A stretch of DNA of 32,462 bases from JAWVZU01 sp033722075. GTDB lineage: Bacteria > Pseudomonadota > Gammaproteobacteria > Xanthomonadales > SZUA-38. The notes below the pieces were generated by a model. That model saw nothing but the letters and a program-made list of their open reading frames with translations, had not been told where the DNA came from and made no database searches. The position numbers were made by a program, and so were the translations under genes. Below are positions 5,903 through 14,556 of the stretch, piece after piece; the first letter of the stretch is position 1, and each line of letters opens with the position of its first letter. The DNA lies in the NCBI GenBank assembly GCA_033722075.1, contig JAWVZU010000011.1, positions 1 to 32,462 on the forward strand, written 5' to 3'.

Positions 5903-7672
5903 TCATTCCACGGTTTCGCGCCGGGCAACCTCCACTTCCACCAGCGCGGCGAGATCGCGCAGCATGTCCATCTGACGCGGTGATGGCTCGTGCGGCCTGA
6001 AATCCGTCACGCACAACGTGCCAATCGGGTAGCCGTCCGGGGAGTTGATCGGGCAGCCGGCATAGAACCGCACGTTCGGTGAATCGGCGACGACCGGGTT
6101 ATCCGCAAAGCGGTCGTCGTTCAATGCATCGGGTACAACCAGCGGCTCGGATTGGAGAATGGCGTGGGCGCAGAACGAAACCTCACGGCTCGATTCGCGT
6201 TCCGGCGCGCCCACACACGATTTGAACCACTGGCGATCGGCATCGACGAGGCTGACCAGCGCGACCGGAACCTGAAACAACTCCGAGGCCAGGCGGGTGA
6301 TCCGGTCGAAGCGTTCTTCCGGTTCGCTGTCGAGGAGATCGAGCTGGCGCAGCGCGGCCAGGCGCTCTGCCTCGTCTGCGGGCTCCGGTGCCTTGAGCCA
6401 GCGGCATTCGGACCGCAGCAGCCAGGCCCGAATACGGCTGCGCGCATATTCCGTTGAAAAAGGTGGCACCAGCCAATCAGTCAGCTCGACCTCGTCCGGT
6501 TCAACCTCGCCCACGCCAACGATCGGAACCTGTCGCGCGTGCGCGTCGTCAAGCCCCCGGATTGCGGTAAATAAGTCGAGTTGGTCCGCGCCGAGTATGA
6601 CCAGGGAGGGGCGATCCTCCCGGAAGCAGTCGATCAGCGCCTGTCCCGGCGCCGGCCGAATGGCTTCGATGCCGTCTGCGGCCATCGCATCGGTGATCGT
6701 CTTTTCCCTGGGCAGATCCGGCGCAAGCAGGACCCGCGCATTATCCGGAACGGTGCCGGAAACGACTGCCGATTCGTGCGTTGGGGCCGCCTGCCGTGGA
6801 GACCGTTCCCCCTCCAGTTCAATGCTGGATCCTTCCGCGGCGGCAAAGACCTCCATTTCATCAAAGGGGCCGATTCGTTCCTCCAGGCTCTGCATGATGC
6901 GATCCACCGCATCGTCGTCGCGCATCGGGTCATGATGCGTCAGCGCCAATCGCTTGACCCCGGCGGAACCACACACACGCACGGCATAGTCGATCGTGCT
7001 GTGCCCCCAGCCCACCCGATCCGAATATTCGTCCGCCGTGTATTGAGCATCGTGGATCACCAGATCCGCATCCCGGAGGAACTCCGCGTGCTCGAGGTCC
7101 TGGCCGCGAAGCTCTCCGGCCTCGGTGGCCAGCTGCCGTGAATGAGGCTCGTGGTCGCAAGCGTAGACGACCACGGCGCCATCCACTTCCAGTCGATAGC
7201 CCAGGGTCAGGGCCGGATGGTTCAGATAGCGGGTGGTCACCTGGATATCACCGACTTCGAAGCGCCCCTCGATCAGGCAGTGGTAACGCACATCCGCCCC
7301 GAGCGCATCCAGGGTGACCGGGAAATAGTCGTACTGCATCTGTCCCGATAGCGTTTCGCGCAATGAATCGCCGAAACCGTGCGGACCATAGATGTCCCAT
7401 TCGTTCCCGGCCATGAACAGCGGCGCGAAGAACGGCATCCCCTGGATGTGATCCCAGTGGGTGTGGCTGAACAGGATGTGCCCGTTGACCGGCGGCTCGC
7501 GTTCGGCCAGCAGCTTTCGCCCCAGCGCGTGCGCACCAGTTCCACAATCGAGCAGGACGAGGGTACCAGCCGAGGATTCAAGCTGGACACAAGAGGTATT
7601 TCCGCCGTAGCGGACGGTGTCGGGGCCGGGCTTGGCAAGAGATCCCCGCGTCCCCCAGAAAGTCAGTCGCAT
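5903..7672 (-). CDS. Metallo-beta-lactamase fold / receiver-like / GAF fusion protein
   Basis: This 589-residue multidomain protein has three parts. Residues 1-285 are an MBL-fold hydrolase of the RNase Z/PhnP/class II phosphodiesterase type, with HTHWDH at 70-75, His152, Asp173 (YACDHEPH), His207-Asp208 and THHD at 246. The metal site looks complete. Residues about 312-420 look like a degenerate receiver: the phospho-acceptor position in SLVILGADQ is Gly, so phosphorylation is unlikely. Residues about 435-585 are a GAF domain (FDRITRLASELFQVPVALVS, later FYAGCPINSPDG, IGTLCVTD). The GAF may sense a ligand and control hydrolysis, perhaps of a cyclic nucleotide or phosphoester; the substrate is unknown. 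The start ATG 7672 has AGGA upstream and a likely -10 at 7700-7705. It is divergent from rlmKL. Confidence 0.85.
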   Translation of the reverse strand: MRLTFWGTRGSLAKPGPDTVRYGGNTSCVQLESSAGTLVLLDCGTGAHALGRKLLAEREPPVNGHILFSHTHWDHIQGMPFFAPLFMAGNEWDIYGPHGFGDSLRETLSGQMQYDYFPVTLDALGADVRYHCLIEGRFEVGDIQVTTRYLNHPALTLGYRLEVDGAVVVYACDHEPHSRQLATEAGELRGQDLEHAEFLRDADLVIHDAQYTADEYSDRVGWGHSTIDYAVRVCGSAGVKRLALTHHDPMRDDDAVDRIMQSLEERIGPFDEMEVFAAAEGSSIELEGERSPRQAAPTHESAVVSGTVPDNARVLLAPDLPREKTITDAMAADGIEAIRPAPGQALIDCFREDRPSLVILGADQLDLFTAIRGLDDAHARQVPIVGVGEVEPDEVELTDWLVPPFSTEYARSRIRAWLLRSECRWLKAPEPADEAERLAALRQLDLLDSEPEERFDRITRLASELFQVPVALVSLVDADRQWFKSCVGAPERESSREVSFCAHAILQSEPLVVPDALNDDRFADNPVVADSPNVRFYAGCPINSPDGYPIGTLCVTDFRPHEPSPRQMDMLRDLAALVEVEVARRETVE

Positions 7673-7699
7673 TGCATTCCTATGGTCCCTTTTTCCGGC

Positions 7700-7728
7700 A
7701 TTGTAAAGCCTCTTTACCGCGACGGCAC
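7700..7728 (-). promoter_or_regulatory. Probable promoter of the MBL-GAF gene
   Basis: On the minus strand a -10 TACAAT (7705-7700) follows a weak -35 GTGCCG (7728-7723) with a 17-bp spacer. It would start transcription about 20 bases before the ATG at 7672. Confidence 0.4.
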
Positions 7729-7756
7729 GACCCGATGCAGGGCGCGCCGCTGCCGG

Positions 7757-7762
7757 TATAAT
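7757..7762 (+). promoter_or_regulatory. Probable -10 element for rlmKL
   Basis: A perfect TATAAT lies 27 bases before the GTG start of rlmKL. The -35 region is poor (GATGCA at 17-bp spacing), so the promoter strength is uncertain. Confidence 0.45.
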
Positions 7763-7789
7763 CGTTCGAATGAAGGGGGCACTCAGACG

Positions 7790-9886
7790 GTGAGGTTCTT
7801 TGCGACCTGCGCGCAGGCGCTCGAATACCCCTTGATCCAGGAGCTGGAAGCACTGGGTGCCACGGCCTGTGCCGAGACCCGAGCCGGCGTCAGCTTCGAG
7901 GGATCACTGGAAACCGCCTATCGGGCCTGCCTGTGGAGTCGCTTCGCATCCCGCATCCTGATGCCGCTGGCTGACGGCAATGCGGAGGATACCGACGGGC
8001 TCTACGAACTGGCGGCCGGGACACCCTGGGAGGAAGTGCTGCCCCGGGGTTGCAGTTTTGCCGTGCACGCGGCCAGCCGCCATCCGGCGATCACCAACAG
8101 CCGCTTCGCCGCATTGCGGATCAAGGACGGAATAGTCGACCGGCTGGGCCGCGACCATGCCACGCCGGACCCCGAAAACCCGGCGATTACGGTCTACGCG
8201 TTCGCGGACCAGGAGGGCGCGACGGTCGGAATCGACCTGTCGGGAAGAAGTCTGCACGAACGGAGCTATCGCGTCCGCGGCGTCAAGGCCCCGCTGAAGG
8301 AGAACGCCGCGGCAGCGGTCCTTTGGCGCGCGGGCTGGCCCGAGGCGACCGCGCTGGTCGATCCATTCTGCGGTTCGGGGACGCTCCTGATCGAGGCCGC
8401 GATGGCAGCCGCGGATATCGCCCCGGGACTGGGCAACCCCAATTTCGGCCTGCAGGAACTCGCCGGGTTCGACGCAGCCGCCTGGAATCGCCTCACCGGG
8501 GAAGCCGAGGAGCGCCGTCGCGAAGGGCTGGCACGCCTCGACACGCCGATCGTCGGCTTCGACGTCGAGGGAGGTGCGGTCGCGGCCGCCCGGGAGAACT
8601 GCCGCGCCGCAGGCCTGGGCGGCAAGATCCGGGTGGAGTCGGCTGCAATCCGCGACTTCCCTGTGGCCGATGTGCTGCCCGCCGGCGGCCTGCTTGCGAC
8701 CAACCCGCCCTACGGCAAGCGGCTTGATCCCGGGCATCGCGGCCTCTTCGAGCTCTACCGGGTGCTGGGTGCGGGCATGGCGCGTAACTGTCCGGGCACC
8801 CGGCTCGCCGTGCTCACCGCGCATGACGAACTGGCGCGCGAGATCCAGCTTCCTCTGGAAAGCCGTTTTCGCATTTTCAACGGGCCGATTCCCTGTCGCC
8901 TGTTCGTCTTTGCTGTCGGCGACCGGCCTGCGGAGCCCAGCGAAGGCGCCGTCATGGTCGCCAACCGCATCGGAAAGAACCGCAGAAAGCTCAAGAGCTA
9001 CCTGAAAAAGAACCAGATCAGCAGCTACCGAGCCTACGATGCGGACATCCCGGAATATGCCGTCGCTGTCGACGTGTACGACGAACACCTCCACGTCCAG
9101 GAGTACGCCGCCCCGGGCAACATCCCCGAAGCGACAACGCGGAAGCGACTGCACGAGGCGCTGGACGGAATCTGCAACGCCTTCGACGCGGAACCGGGGC
9201 AGCTCTTCGTCAAGACCCGGTCGCGGCAGAAGGGCGACGCCCAGTACACCCGCCAGGCCGAGGAGAAAGCGGAATTCTGGGTCCGGGAAGGCGGCCTCGA
9301 GTTCAAGGTCAACCTCAGCGACTATCTCGACACGGGGCTGTTTCTCGATCACCGCGAGACCCGCGCGAGGATTCGCAGCCTTGCGCGCAACCGCAGTTTC
9401 CTGAACCTGTTCTGCTACACCGGCAGCGCGACCGTCTATGCGGCCGCCGGCGGGGCCAAACACAGCGTCAGCGTGGACCTTTCGCGCACCTACCTGCGCT
9501 GGACCGAAGAAAACCTGGTCCGGAACGGCTTCGGTGGCAACACGCACCGCCTCGCTCGCGCCGACTGTCTGCAATGGATCCGTCGCTGCCGCGAGAAATT
9601 CGACCTGATCTTCCTCGATCCCCCGACTTTTTCCACCTCCAAGGCAATGCGCGAGCGCTTCGACATCCAGCAGGATCACCCGCAACTGATCCGCCATTGC
9701 ATGCGCTGTCTCGCGCCGGGTGGTCTGTTGATATTTTCCAATAACTTCAAAAGCTTCAAGATGGATTCTAAAGTCATGTCTGATTATCACTGCGAAGACA
9801 TCACGGCGGAGTCCGTTCCGCCCGACTATGCCCGCGGAAACCCGCACCAGTGCTGGGAGCTGCGCCACCCGGGAGATTCGCGATGA
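7790..9886 (+). CDS. rlmKL: RlmKL, fused 23S rRNA m2G2445/m7G2069 methyltransferase
   Basis: In E. coli this enzyme makes m2G2445 (RlmL half) and m7G2069 (RlmK half) in the large ribosomal subunit. The product is 698 residues, against 702 in E. coli. The N-terminal THUMP-containing part covers about residues 1-160. The first Rossmann methyltransferase has VDPFCGSGT near 186 and the NPPYGKR catalytic motif near 305. The second has LNLFCYTGS near 540 and DPPTFSTSK near 609. I chose GTG 7790 because RFFATCAQALE is the family N terminus; an open frame extends upstream to 7379 but is antisense to the MBL gene. GGGGGC lies upstream. Its TGA overlaps the ATG of the symporter gene (ATGA), so the two are probably co-transcribed. 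Confidence 0.95.
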   Translation: MRFFATCAQALEYPLIQELEALGATACAETRAGVSFEGSLETAYRACLWSRFASRILMPLADGNAEDTDGLYELAAGTPWEEVLPRGCSFAVHAASRHPAITNSRFAALRIKDGIVDRLGRDHATPDPENPAITVYAFADQEGATVGIDLSGRSLHERSYRVRGVKAPLKENAAAAVLWRAGWPEATALVDPFCGSGTLLIEAAMAAADIAPGLGNPNFGLQELAGFDAAAWNRLTGEAEERRREGLARLDTPIVGFDVEGGAVAAARENCRAAGLGGKIRVESAAIRDFPVADVLPAGGLLATNPPYGKRLDPGHRGLFELYRVLGAGMARNCPGTRLAVLTAHDELAREIQLPLESRFRIFNGPIPCRLFVFAVGDRPAEPSEGAVMVANRIGKNRRKLKSYLKKNQISSYRAYDADIPEYAVAVDVYDEHLHVQEYAAPGNIPEATTRKRLHEALDGICNAFDAEPGQLFVKTRSRQKGDAQYTRQAEEKAEFWVREGGLEFKVNLSDYLDTGLFLDHRETRARIRSLARNRSFLNLFCYTGSATVYAAAGGAKHSVSVDLSRTYLRWTEENLVRNGFGGNTHRLARADCLQWIRRCREKFDLIFLDPPTFSTSKAMRERFDIQQDHPQLIRHCMRCLAPGGLLIFSNNFKSFKMDSKVMSDYHCEDITAESVPPDYARGNPHQCWELRHPGDSR

Positions 9887-11550
9887 ACCTCCTCGCCGGA
9901 TTGGACTGGTTCATCATCGCCGGCTATTTCCTGCTGGTCTTCGGGGTTGCCTTCTGGGTCACCCGGCGGGAAGCCACACGTGCGACCGCGGAAGGCTATT
10001 TCCTTGGGGGACGCAACGCGGGCTGGTTCGTGATCGGCGCATCCCTGTTCGCATCCAATATCGGCTCCGAGCACCTCGTGGGGCTCGCCGGGACCGGTGC
10101 CGCCAGCGGCGTGACCGTGGGGCAGTTCGAGATACTGGCGAGTCTGATCCTGCTGATCCTGGGCTGGCTGTTCGTGCCCTTCTACCTGCGCACCGGCGTG
10201 TTCACCATGCCGGAGTTCCTCGAACGGCGTTATTCTCCGGCGGCCCGCTGGTACCTGGCGGTGATCTCGATCGTCGGCTACGTCCTGACCAAGATCTCCG
10301 TGACCATTGCCGCCGGTGGCATCGTCTTCGAAACGCTGATGGGACTGAACTTCTGGACCGGCGCGCTGATCGTGGTGGTGGCCACGGGCATCTACACGAT
10401 CTTCGGCGGCCTGAGGGCCGTGCTCTACACGGACCTGCTGCAGATGTTCGTACTGCTCGGCGGGGCCATCGCCGTCACCCTCATTGGCCTGAATGCCGTC
10501 GGCGGATGGGAGGCCATGTACACCACGGCCGGCAGCAGCTTCTTCACCCTCTGGAAACCGATGAGCGATCCGGATTTTCCGTGGACCGGCATCCTTTTCG
10601 GCGCGCCGATCCTCGGCGTATGGTACTGGTGTACCGACCAGTTCATCGTCCAGCGCGTCCTCTCGGCCAAGAACATCGATCATGCCCGGCGTGGGACGAT
10701 CTTCGGTGGCTTCCTGAAGCTCCTGCCGCTGTTCATTTTCGTCATCCCCGGGGTGATCGCCTACGCGTTGTCCCAGCAGGGCAGCCTGACGCTGGAAACC
10801 CCGGATCAGGCGCTCCCCGCGCTGATCGGGACCCTCCTGCCGGCCGGTTTGCGGGGCCTGGTCGTTGCCGGGCTCCTCGCCGCGCTCATGAGCTCGCTGT
10901 CGTCGGTGTTCAATTCCTGCTCGACGCTGATCACCTGGGACATCTACAAGAAGATGCACCCGGGGGCATCGGAGCGGTCGCTGGTGGTGGTCGGGCAGGT
11001 GTCTACCCTGGTCCTCGTCGGCTTCGGCCTGCTGTGGATTCCGATGATGAAGCTGATTTCCGGGCAACTCTACCAGTACCTGCAGAGCGTTCAGGCCTAC
11101 ATCTCACCGCCGATTGCCGCGGTATTCCTGCTGGGCGTGTTCTATCGACGGGTCAACGCGACCGGGGCGATCGCCTGTCTGGTGACCGGCTTCGTCCTCG
11201 GAATCGGTCGTCTCGTGGTCGAACTGAACAAGTCGTCGCTGGCCGGCCCCCTGCACTGGTATGGCGATATCAACTTCCTTCATTTCGCCATCCTGCTGTT
11301 TGTGGTCTGCTCTGGGGTCCTGGTCGTGGTCAGCCTGCTCACACCGACGCCGCCGGACGAGAAAATCGACGGTCTGACGCTCGCCCGTGCCGGCGAACAA
11401 CCGGGTCGCGCCGAGGCAATGCAGATTCCCGATGCCGACGAACACCTGCCCGGCCTCGAGAGCCAGCCCGCATGGCGAAGGATGGACCTGATCGCCAGCG
11501 TCGTACTGATCGCTGCGGTTGCCGCTGTCTGGCTCATGTTCCGGGGGTAA
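9883..11550 (+). CDS. Sodium:solute symporter, SGLT-like (SSS family)
   Basis: This integral inner-membrane transporter of 555 residues has about 14 hydrophobic segments and should couple sodium entry to uptake of a solute. It resembles the Vibrio sugar symporter. YFLGGRNAGWFVIGASLFAS is the family signature near the N terminus, followed by SNIGSEHLVGLAG. WYWCTDQFIVQRVLSAKN matches the vSGLT region around the sugar site, with Asp in place of Asn260 and Phe in place of the gating Tyr263. ALMSSLSSVFNSCSTL is the TM8 sodium site with paired serines. These differences mean a sugar substrate cannot be assumed. The start ATG 9883 overlaps the rlmKL stop by 4 bp and has GGGAG nine bases upstream. 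A long cytosolic or periplasmic linker precedes the last TM. Confidence 0.9.
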   Translation: MNLLAGLDWFIIAGYFLLVFGVAFWVTRREATRATAEGYFLGGRNAGWFVIGASLFASNIGSEHLVGLAGTGAASGVTVGQFEILASLILLILGWLFVPFYLRTGVFTMPEFLERRYSPAARWYLAVISIVGYVLTKISVTIAAGGIVFETLMGLNFWTGALIVVVATGIYTIFGGLRAVLYTDLLQMFVLLGGAIAVTLIGLNAVGGWEAMYTTAGSSFFTLWKPMSDPDFPWTGILFGAPILGVWYWCTDQFIVQRVLSAKNIDHARRGTIFGGFLKLLPLFIFVIPGVIAYALSQQGSLTLETPDQALPALIGTLLPAGLRGLVVAGLLAALMSSLSSVFNSCSTLITWDIYKKMHPGASERSLVVVGQVSTLVLVGFGLLWIPMMKLISGQLYQYLQSVQAYISPPIAAVFLLGVFYRRVNATGAIACLVTGFVLGIGRLVVELNKSSLAGPLHWYGDINFLHFAILLFVVCSGVLVVVSLLTPTPPDEKIDGLTLARAGEQPGRAEAMQIPDADEHLPGLESQPAWRRMDLIASVVLIAAVAAVWLMFRG

Positions 11551-11626
11551 AGCCAAAGCATGCGTGTTCAGGGCGGATTCAGCCGCACCGGGGCAGACTG
11601 AGCTCCAACTGGCACGGAGTATGACG

Positions 11627-11998
11627 ATGAAAAAGACCATTCTGACGCTACTGGCAGCGCTGTTCCTGAGCCTCGCGGGCACCGGCATCGCCCAGGCCCA
11701 CGGCTACGATGGTCATGGAAAGCACTACGACCGTTACGGCGATCGCCATTACCGGGACTATCGACATGACTACCGGCGCTATGGGCATCGCTCACGCCAC
11801 GACCGCCGCAACCACCGTGGCTACTACGGGTATCGCCATCGCCCGTTCTATAGGCCACACCGCCATGGATACCGCGATCACCATCATCGCTACCGCCCGG
11901 TACTTCGGCTGAACCGCCACCATCATGGCTATCGCTATTGCGAGCATCACGGCGGTTACTTCCGCAGCGGCGACTTCTACTTCGGATTCCGTTACTAA
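11627..11998 (+). CDS. Small exported His/Tyr/Arg-rich protein
   Basis: The 123-residue product has a clear Sec signal (MKKTILTLLAALFLSLAGTG, cleavage after AQA). The mature chain of about 99 residues is dominated by His (about 19), Tyr, Arg, Gly and Asp, with runs such as HYRDYRHDYRRYGHR and DHHHRYR, and only one Cys. I chose ATG 11627 because GGAG sits seven bases upstream; ATG 11621 is too close to it. No named domain fits. His clusters suggest binding of transition metals or anionic surfaces, but this is inference from composition only. It lies 76 bp after the symporter and may share its transcript. Confidence 0.8.
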   Translation: MKKTILTLLAALFLSLAGTGIAQAHGYDGHGKHYDRYGDRHYRDYRHDYRRYGHRSRHDRRNHRGYYGYRHRPFYRPHRHGYRDHHHRYRPVLRLNRHHHGYRYCEHHGGYFRSGDFYFGFRY

Positions 11999-12000
11999 CC

Positions 12001-12024
12001 TGGATTTTGCAGGCTAGTTTTTTT
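12001..12024 (+). terminator. Weak possible terminator after the His-rich gene
   Basis: A short CCTG...CAGG stem just after the stop (the C at 12000 pairs too) is followed by a T7 run at 12018-12024. The stem has only four pairs, so this is a weak candidate. Confidence 0.35.
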
Positions 12025-12026
12025 CA

Positions 12027-12965
12027 TCACTTGAGGCGGCCCGCCAGCGCCGGAGCGCTGAGCGGGTCGCCGACATAGCCGTCCACCCGACCGAAACGGT
12101 CGGACCCTTCCCAGTCCTTGCGCGCATGTTCGATCTCTTCATGGGTGCGGGCAACAAAGTTCCACCACAGGATCACCTCTTCCTCGAAAGGCGCTCCGCC
12201 GACCAGCATGAGCAGCGCAGACGAGCGCGTCGAGATCGCCACTTCCGACCGTCCCGGCGCCAGATAAGCCAGGCTCCCGGCTTCCAGCAAATGGCCCGCC
12301 ACTTCGGCTTCGCCCTCGACCAGCACCAGTGCATGCTCGAAGTCCGGGTTCAGCTTCAGCGCCTGCCGGCCCGGTTCATCGAACCTCAGTTCGGCCCCGA
12401 GGATCGGTGTATACGACTTTGTCGGTGCCCTCAGGCCAAGGCCTTCACCCATGAACACGGTGATATGCATCCCACCGGAATCGATCCGGGGCAGCTCCGC
12501 AACATGTTCGAAAGCAGGCTCCGTCGCGTGGTGGGCCTCGGGCAACGCGACCCAGAGCTGAATACCGTGCAACTGCGGCCCTCTGTTCTCCGGGCTTTCC
12601 TCCGAGTGGGAGATGCCGCGTCCGGCGGTCATCAGGTTGACCGCACCCGGGCGGATGAGCTGTTCATGGCCGAGACTGTCGCGGTGCAGTACCTCGCCGG
12701 CGACCAGCCAGGTCACCGTCTGCAGCCCGATGTGCGGATGCGGGCCGACCCGCAGACCCGGATGGTCCGCGGGGAGTTCCACGGGACCAAAGTGATCCAC
12801 GAAACACCAGGCGCCGACCATCCGGCGGCTTCTCTGGGGAATCAGACGTCGAATGGTCATGCCCTCGCCCAGCGTCGCCTTACGCGCGGAAAGTAACTCC
12901 ACGCCGCTGTCCGTCGGTCCCCGGGTGCAGGGCGTCGGTTCCGAGCGCTCGACCACATTGCTCAT
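12027..12965 (-). CDS. Pirin-family bicupin protein
   Basis: Pirins are metal-binding double cupins; bacterial members include quercetinase-like dioxygenases and redox-linked regulators. The 312-residue product has the N-terminal cupin with metal ligands in GPHPHIGLQTVTWL and the second pair in GRGISHSEESPENRG, matching the HxH...H...E pirin pattern. The C-terminal cupin lies at about 190-260 and ends GAPFEEEVILWWNFVARTHE, a pirin hallmark. The start ATG 12965 has a perfect AGGAGG. It follows the amidohydrolase gene after 13 bp in the same direction, so the two form an operon. Enzyme activity is not proven by the sequence. Confidence 0.92.
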   Translation of the reverse strand: MSNVVERSEPTPCTRGPTDSGVELLSARKATLGEGMTIRRLIPQRSRRMVGAWCFVDHFGPVELPADHPGLRVGPHPHIGLQTVTWLVAGEVLHRDSLGHEQLIRPGAVNLMTAGRGISHSEESPENRGPQLHGIQLWVALPEAHHATEPAFEHVAELPRIDSGGMHITVFMGEGLGLRAPTKSYTPILGAELRFDEPGRQALKLNPDFEHALVLVEGEAEVAGHLLEAGSLAYLAPGRSEVAISTRSSALLMLVGGAPFEEEVILWWNFVARTHEEIEHARKDWEGSDRFGRVDGYVGDPLSAPALAGRLK

Positions 12966-12978
12966 CGTCGCCTCCTCG

Positions 12979-14412
12979 CTAGGGATTACCGCCGCCCAGG
13001 GCCAGGAAGCGCAGGAACTCGCGCCGATCCTTCGGTCCGAAGGTCAGGTAGTGGGGATCGGGGTCTTCCGCGTAATTGGCTCGTCCGCGGCTGATCGGAT
13101 CATTGGCCGCGCGACGCTTCGCCTCGTCGATGCTGATCGCATAGGGCTTCAGGGCGTTGAGGCCGAAGACCTTGGCGCGCAGTTCCGGCGTGATTTCCGG
13201 ATAGCCGTGGGCTTCCCGTAGCTCGGGGCTGAGCTGGAAGGTCCGGAAGGCCTGGATCTGGTCCTGCGGCGATCCGTACCAGATCGAATCCGTACCCCAC
13301 AGGACATTGTCCTCGCCGACATGTTTCAGCAACTTGCCCAGACCATGGGCGGCACTGTCCACATCCCGCATCAGTCCCCGCCAGGTACTGCCCAGCTCCG
13401 CGTAGACGTTGCTGTTCCGGCCCACGCCGTTTTCTTCCAGTGACTTGATCAGCTCGTCGATGCCCTCGCCCCGGTCCGGATCGTAGGGTCCTTCCGGCTG
13501 CCCCGGGATCCAGCCGGAGTGGTAGATCAGGAAATTCACGTCCGGGTAGGCCTTGGCGACCCGCCCGATATCGGTACACAGCGAATGCTCGTAGGAACGT
13601 CGGCCGAAGGGGATGCCCTTGTGGATACAGATGTTCTTTACCCCCAGGGAACGGGCCCTCTCGATGAACCGGATGCCCACCTCGTCATCCATCCAGAATC
13701 CTTCACCGTCCGGACCCCACTGGGTATAGGTCTTCCAGGCCTTCACGCCCCAGCGTTCGGCCAGTTCATCCATGTCCTCGAGATCACCTTCCTGGTTGGG
13801 ATTGACCCGTCCATGCAGCAGCAGGCGATGGGACCCATCCATGGCCTCCACGATATCCCGGGTCGCCGCAGCTTCCTCGATGGTGAGCGGCTCCGCGTCG
13901 CGGCGCGAAGGCACGAAAGACAGCACCATCATGTCCGTGTCGGCGTCCAGGAACACGTCCTTGATGAACGAATCGGCGCCCAGGCAGCGCATGTACTCGC
14001 GGCTCACCGGTTCCGACTCCCCGCTGCACTTTGTTTTCCGCGAGGCGGCGACGCTGGGCGGCACGTAATGGCCCTGGACGTCGAAGATGAACTCCTGCTT
14101 TCCGAGCTCGGCAGCCGCAAGTTCCCCTTCAACGGGCGCCTCGGAGGAAACCTCGAAAAAGCCTGCACGCCGTCCGGCCGACGCATTTGCGCGATTGATC
14201 GCAAGCAGCGTGCTAGCCACGCCACAGGCCGAGACCAGGAAGCCCCGGCGACTGACATTCAAACGCCTGGCCGTTGCCTCGGCAGCCTCGTGGGCCAGTA
14301 CGTTGGCGTACTGGTTGTGGGGCTCGAGCGGGATGGGTTCGTATTCCGCATTGGAAGTCGAATCCAACTTGATGGGCAGGCGTTGGCCGTCGGGATCGAA
14401 GCGATGGGTCAT
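12979..14412 (-). CDS. Amidohydrolase-2 family protein with an internal Tat-like signal
   Basis: The 477-residue product has three parts. Residues 1-50 are a polar leader. Then SRRGFLVSACGVASTLLAIN (54-73) is a twin-arginine-type signal (Arg55-Arg56) with a small hydrophobic stretch. The TIM-barrel of the amidohydrolase-2/ACMSD type follows. The expected first metal motif DxHxH reads DVQGH (Asp111, Gln113, His115), so one His is replaced by Gln. Later ligands are present: His264 (ICIHKG), His298 (IYHSG) and Asp375 (WGTDS). The reaction is unknown; family members are decarboxylases or hydrolases. The start ATG 14412 has AGGAG. The signal is set unusually far from the N terminus, so either the leader stays cytosolic until export or a later start is used. 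It is followed by pirin. Confidence 0.85.
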   Translation of the reverse strand: MTHRFDPDGQRLPIKLDSTSNAEYEPIPLEPHNQYANVLAHEAAEATARRLNVSRRGFLVSACGVASTLLAINRANASAGRRAGFFEVSSEAPVEGELAAAELGKQEFIFDVQGHYVPPSVAASRKTKCSGESEPVSREYMRCLGADSFIKDVFLDADTDMMVLSFVPSRRDAEPLTIEEAAATRDIVEAMDGSHRLLLHGRVNPNQEGDLEDMDELAERWGVKAWKTYTQWGPDGEGFWMDDEVGIRFIERARSLGVKNICIHKGIPFGRRSYEHSLCTDIGRVAKAYPDVNFLIYHSGWIPGQPEGPYDPDRGEGIDELIKSLEENGVGRNSNVYAELGSTWRGLMRDVDSAAHGLGKLLKHVGEDNVLWGTDSIWYGSPQDQIQAFRTFQLSPELREAHGYPEITPELRAKVFGLNALKPYAISIDEAKRRAANDPISRGRANYAEDPDPHYLTFGPKDRREFLRFLALGGGNP

Positions 14413-14474
14413 AGCGGGCTCCTGTTGATTACCTCATGCTGAGGCGCGAGTCGAGTCGCAAGTTGCTTGGACTT

Positions 14475-14493
14475 GTCAGGATTCTACCCTGAC
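14475..14493. promoter_or_regulatory. Palindrome around a -10-like sequence upstream of the amidohydrolase
   Basis: GTCAGG-ATTCTAC-CCTGAC is a perfect 6-bp inverted repeat. Read leftward, its loop contains TAGAAT (14486-14481), a 5/6 match to a -10. It sits about 65 bp before the amidohydrolase start. It has no T run, so it is more likely an operator or leader hairpin than a terminator. No good -35 is seen. Confidence 0.4.
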
Positions 14494-14556
14494 CCGCGGC
14501 AAGAAGAATGGCCGACGGTCATTGCCGGCCGTTGCCGAGTGAGCCGATTGGCAAGC

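Noticed and set aside
7904..9868. Leftward 654-aa open frame opposite rlmKL
   Set aside because: It is exactly antisense to strongly conserved rlmKL codons and has low-complexity, non-family sequence; a GC-rich shadow.
9826..11067. Leftward 413-aa frame and rightward 598-aa frame (9828-11624) across the symporter
   Set aside because: Both overlap the clear transporter in other frames and lack membrane or domain features.
14503..14556. doxX terminator
   Set aside because: A GGCCG...CGGCC stem with a broken T-rich tail is too weak to call.
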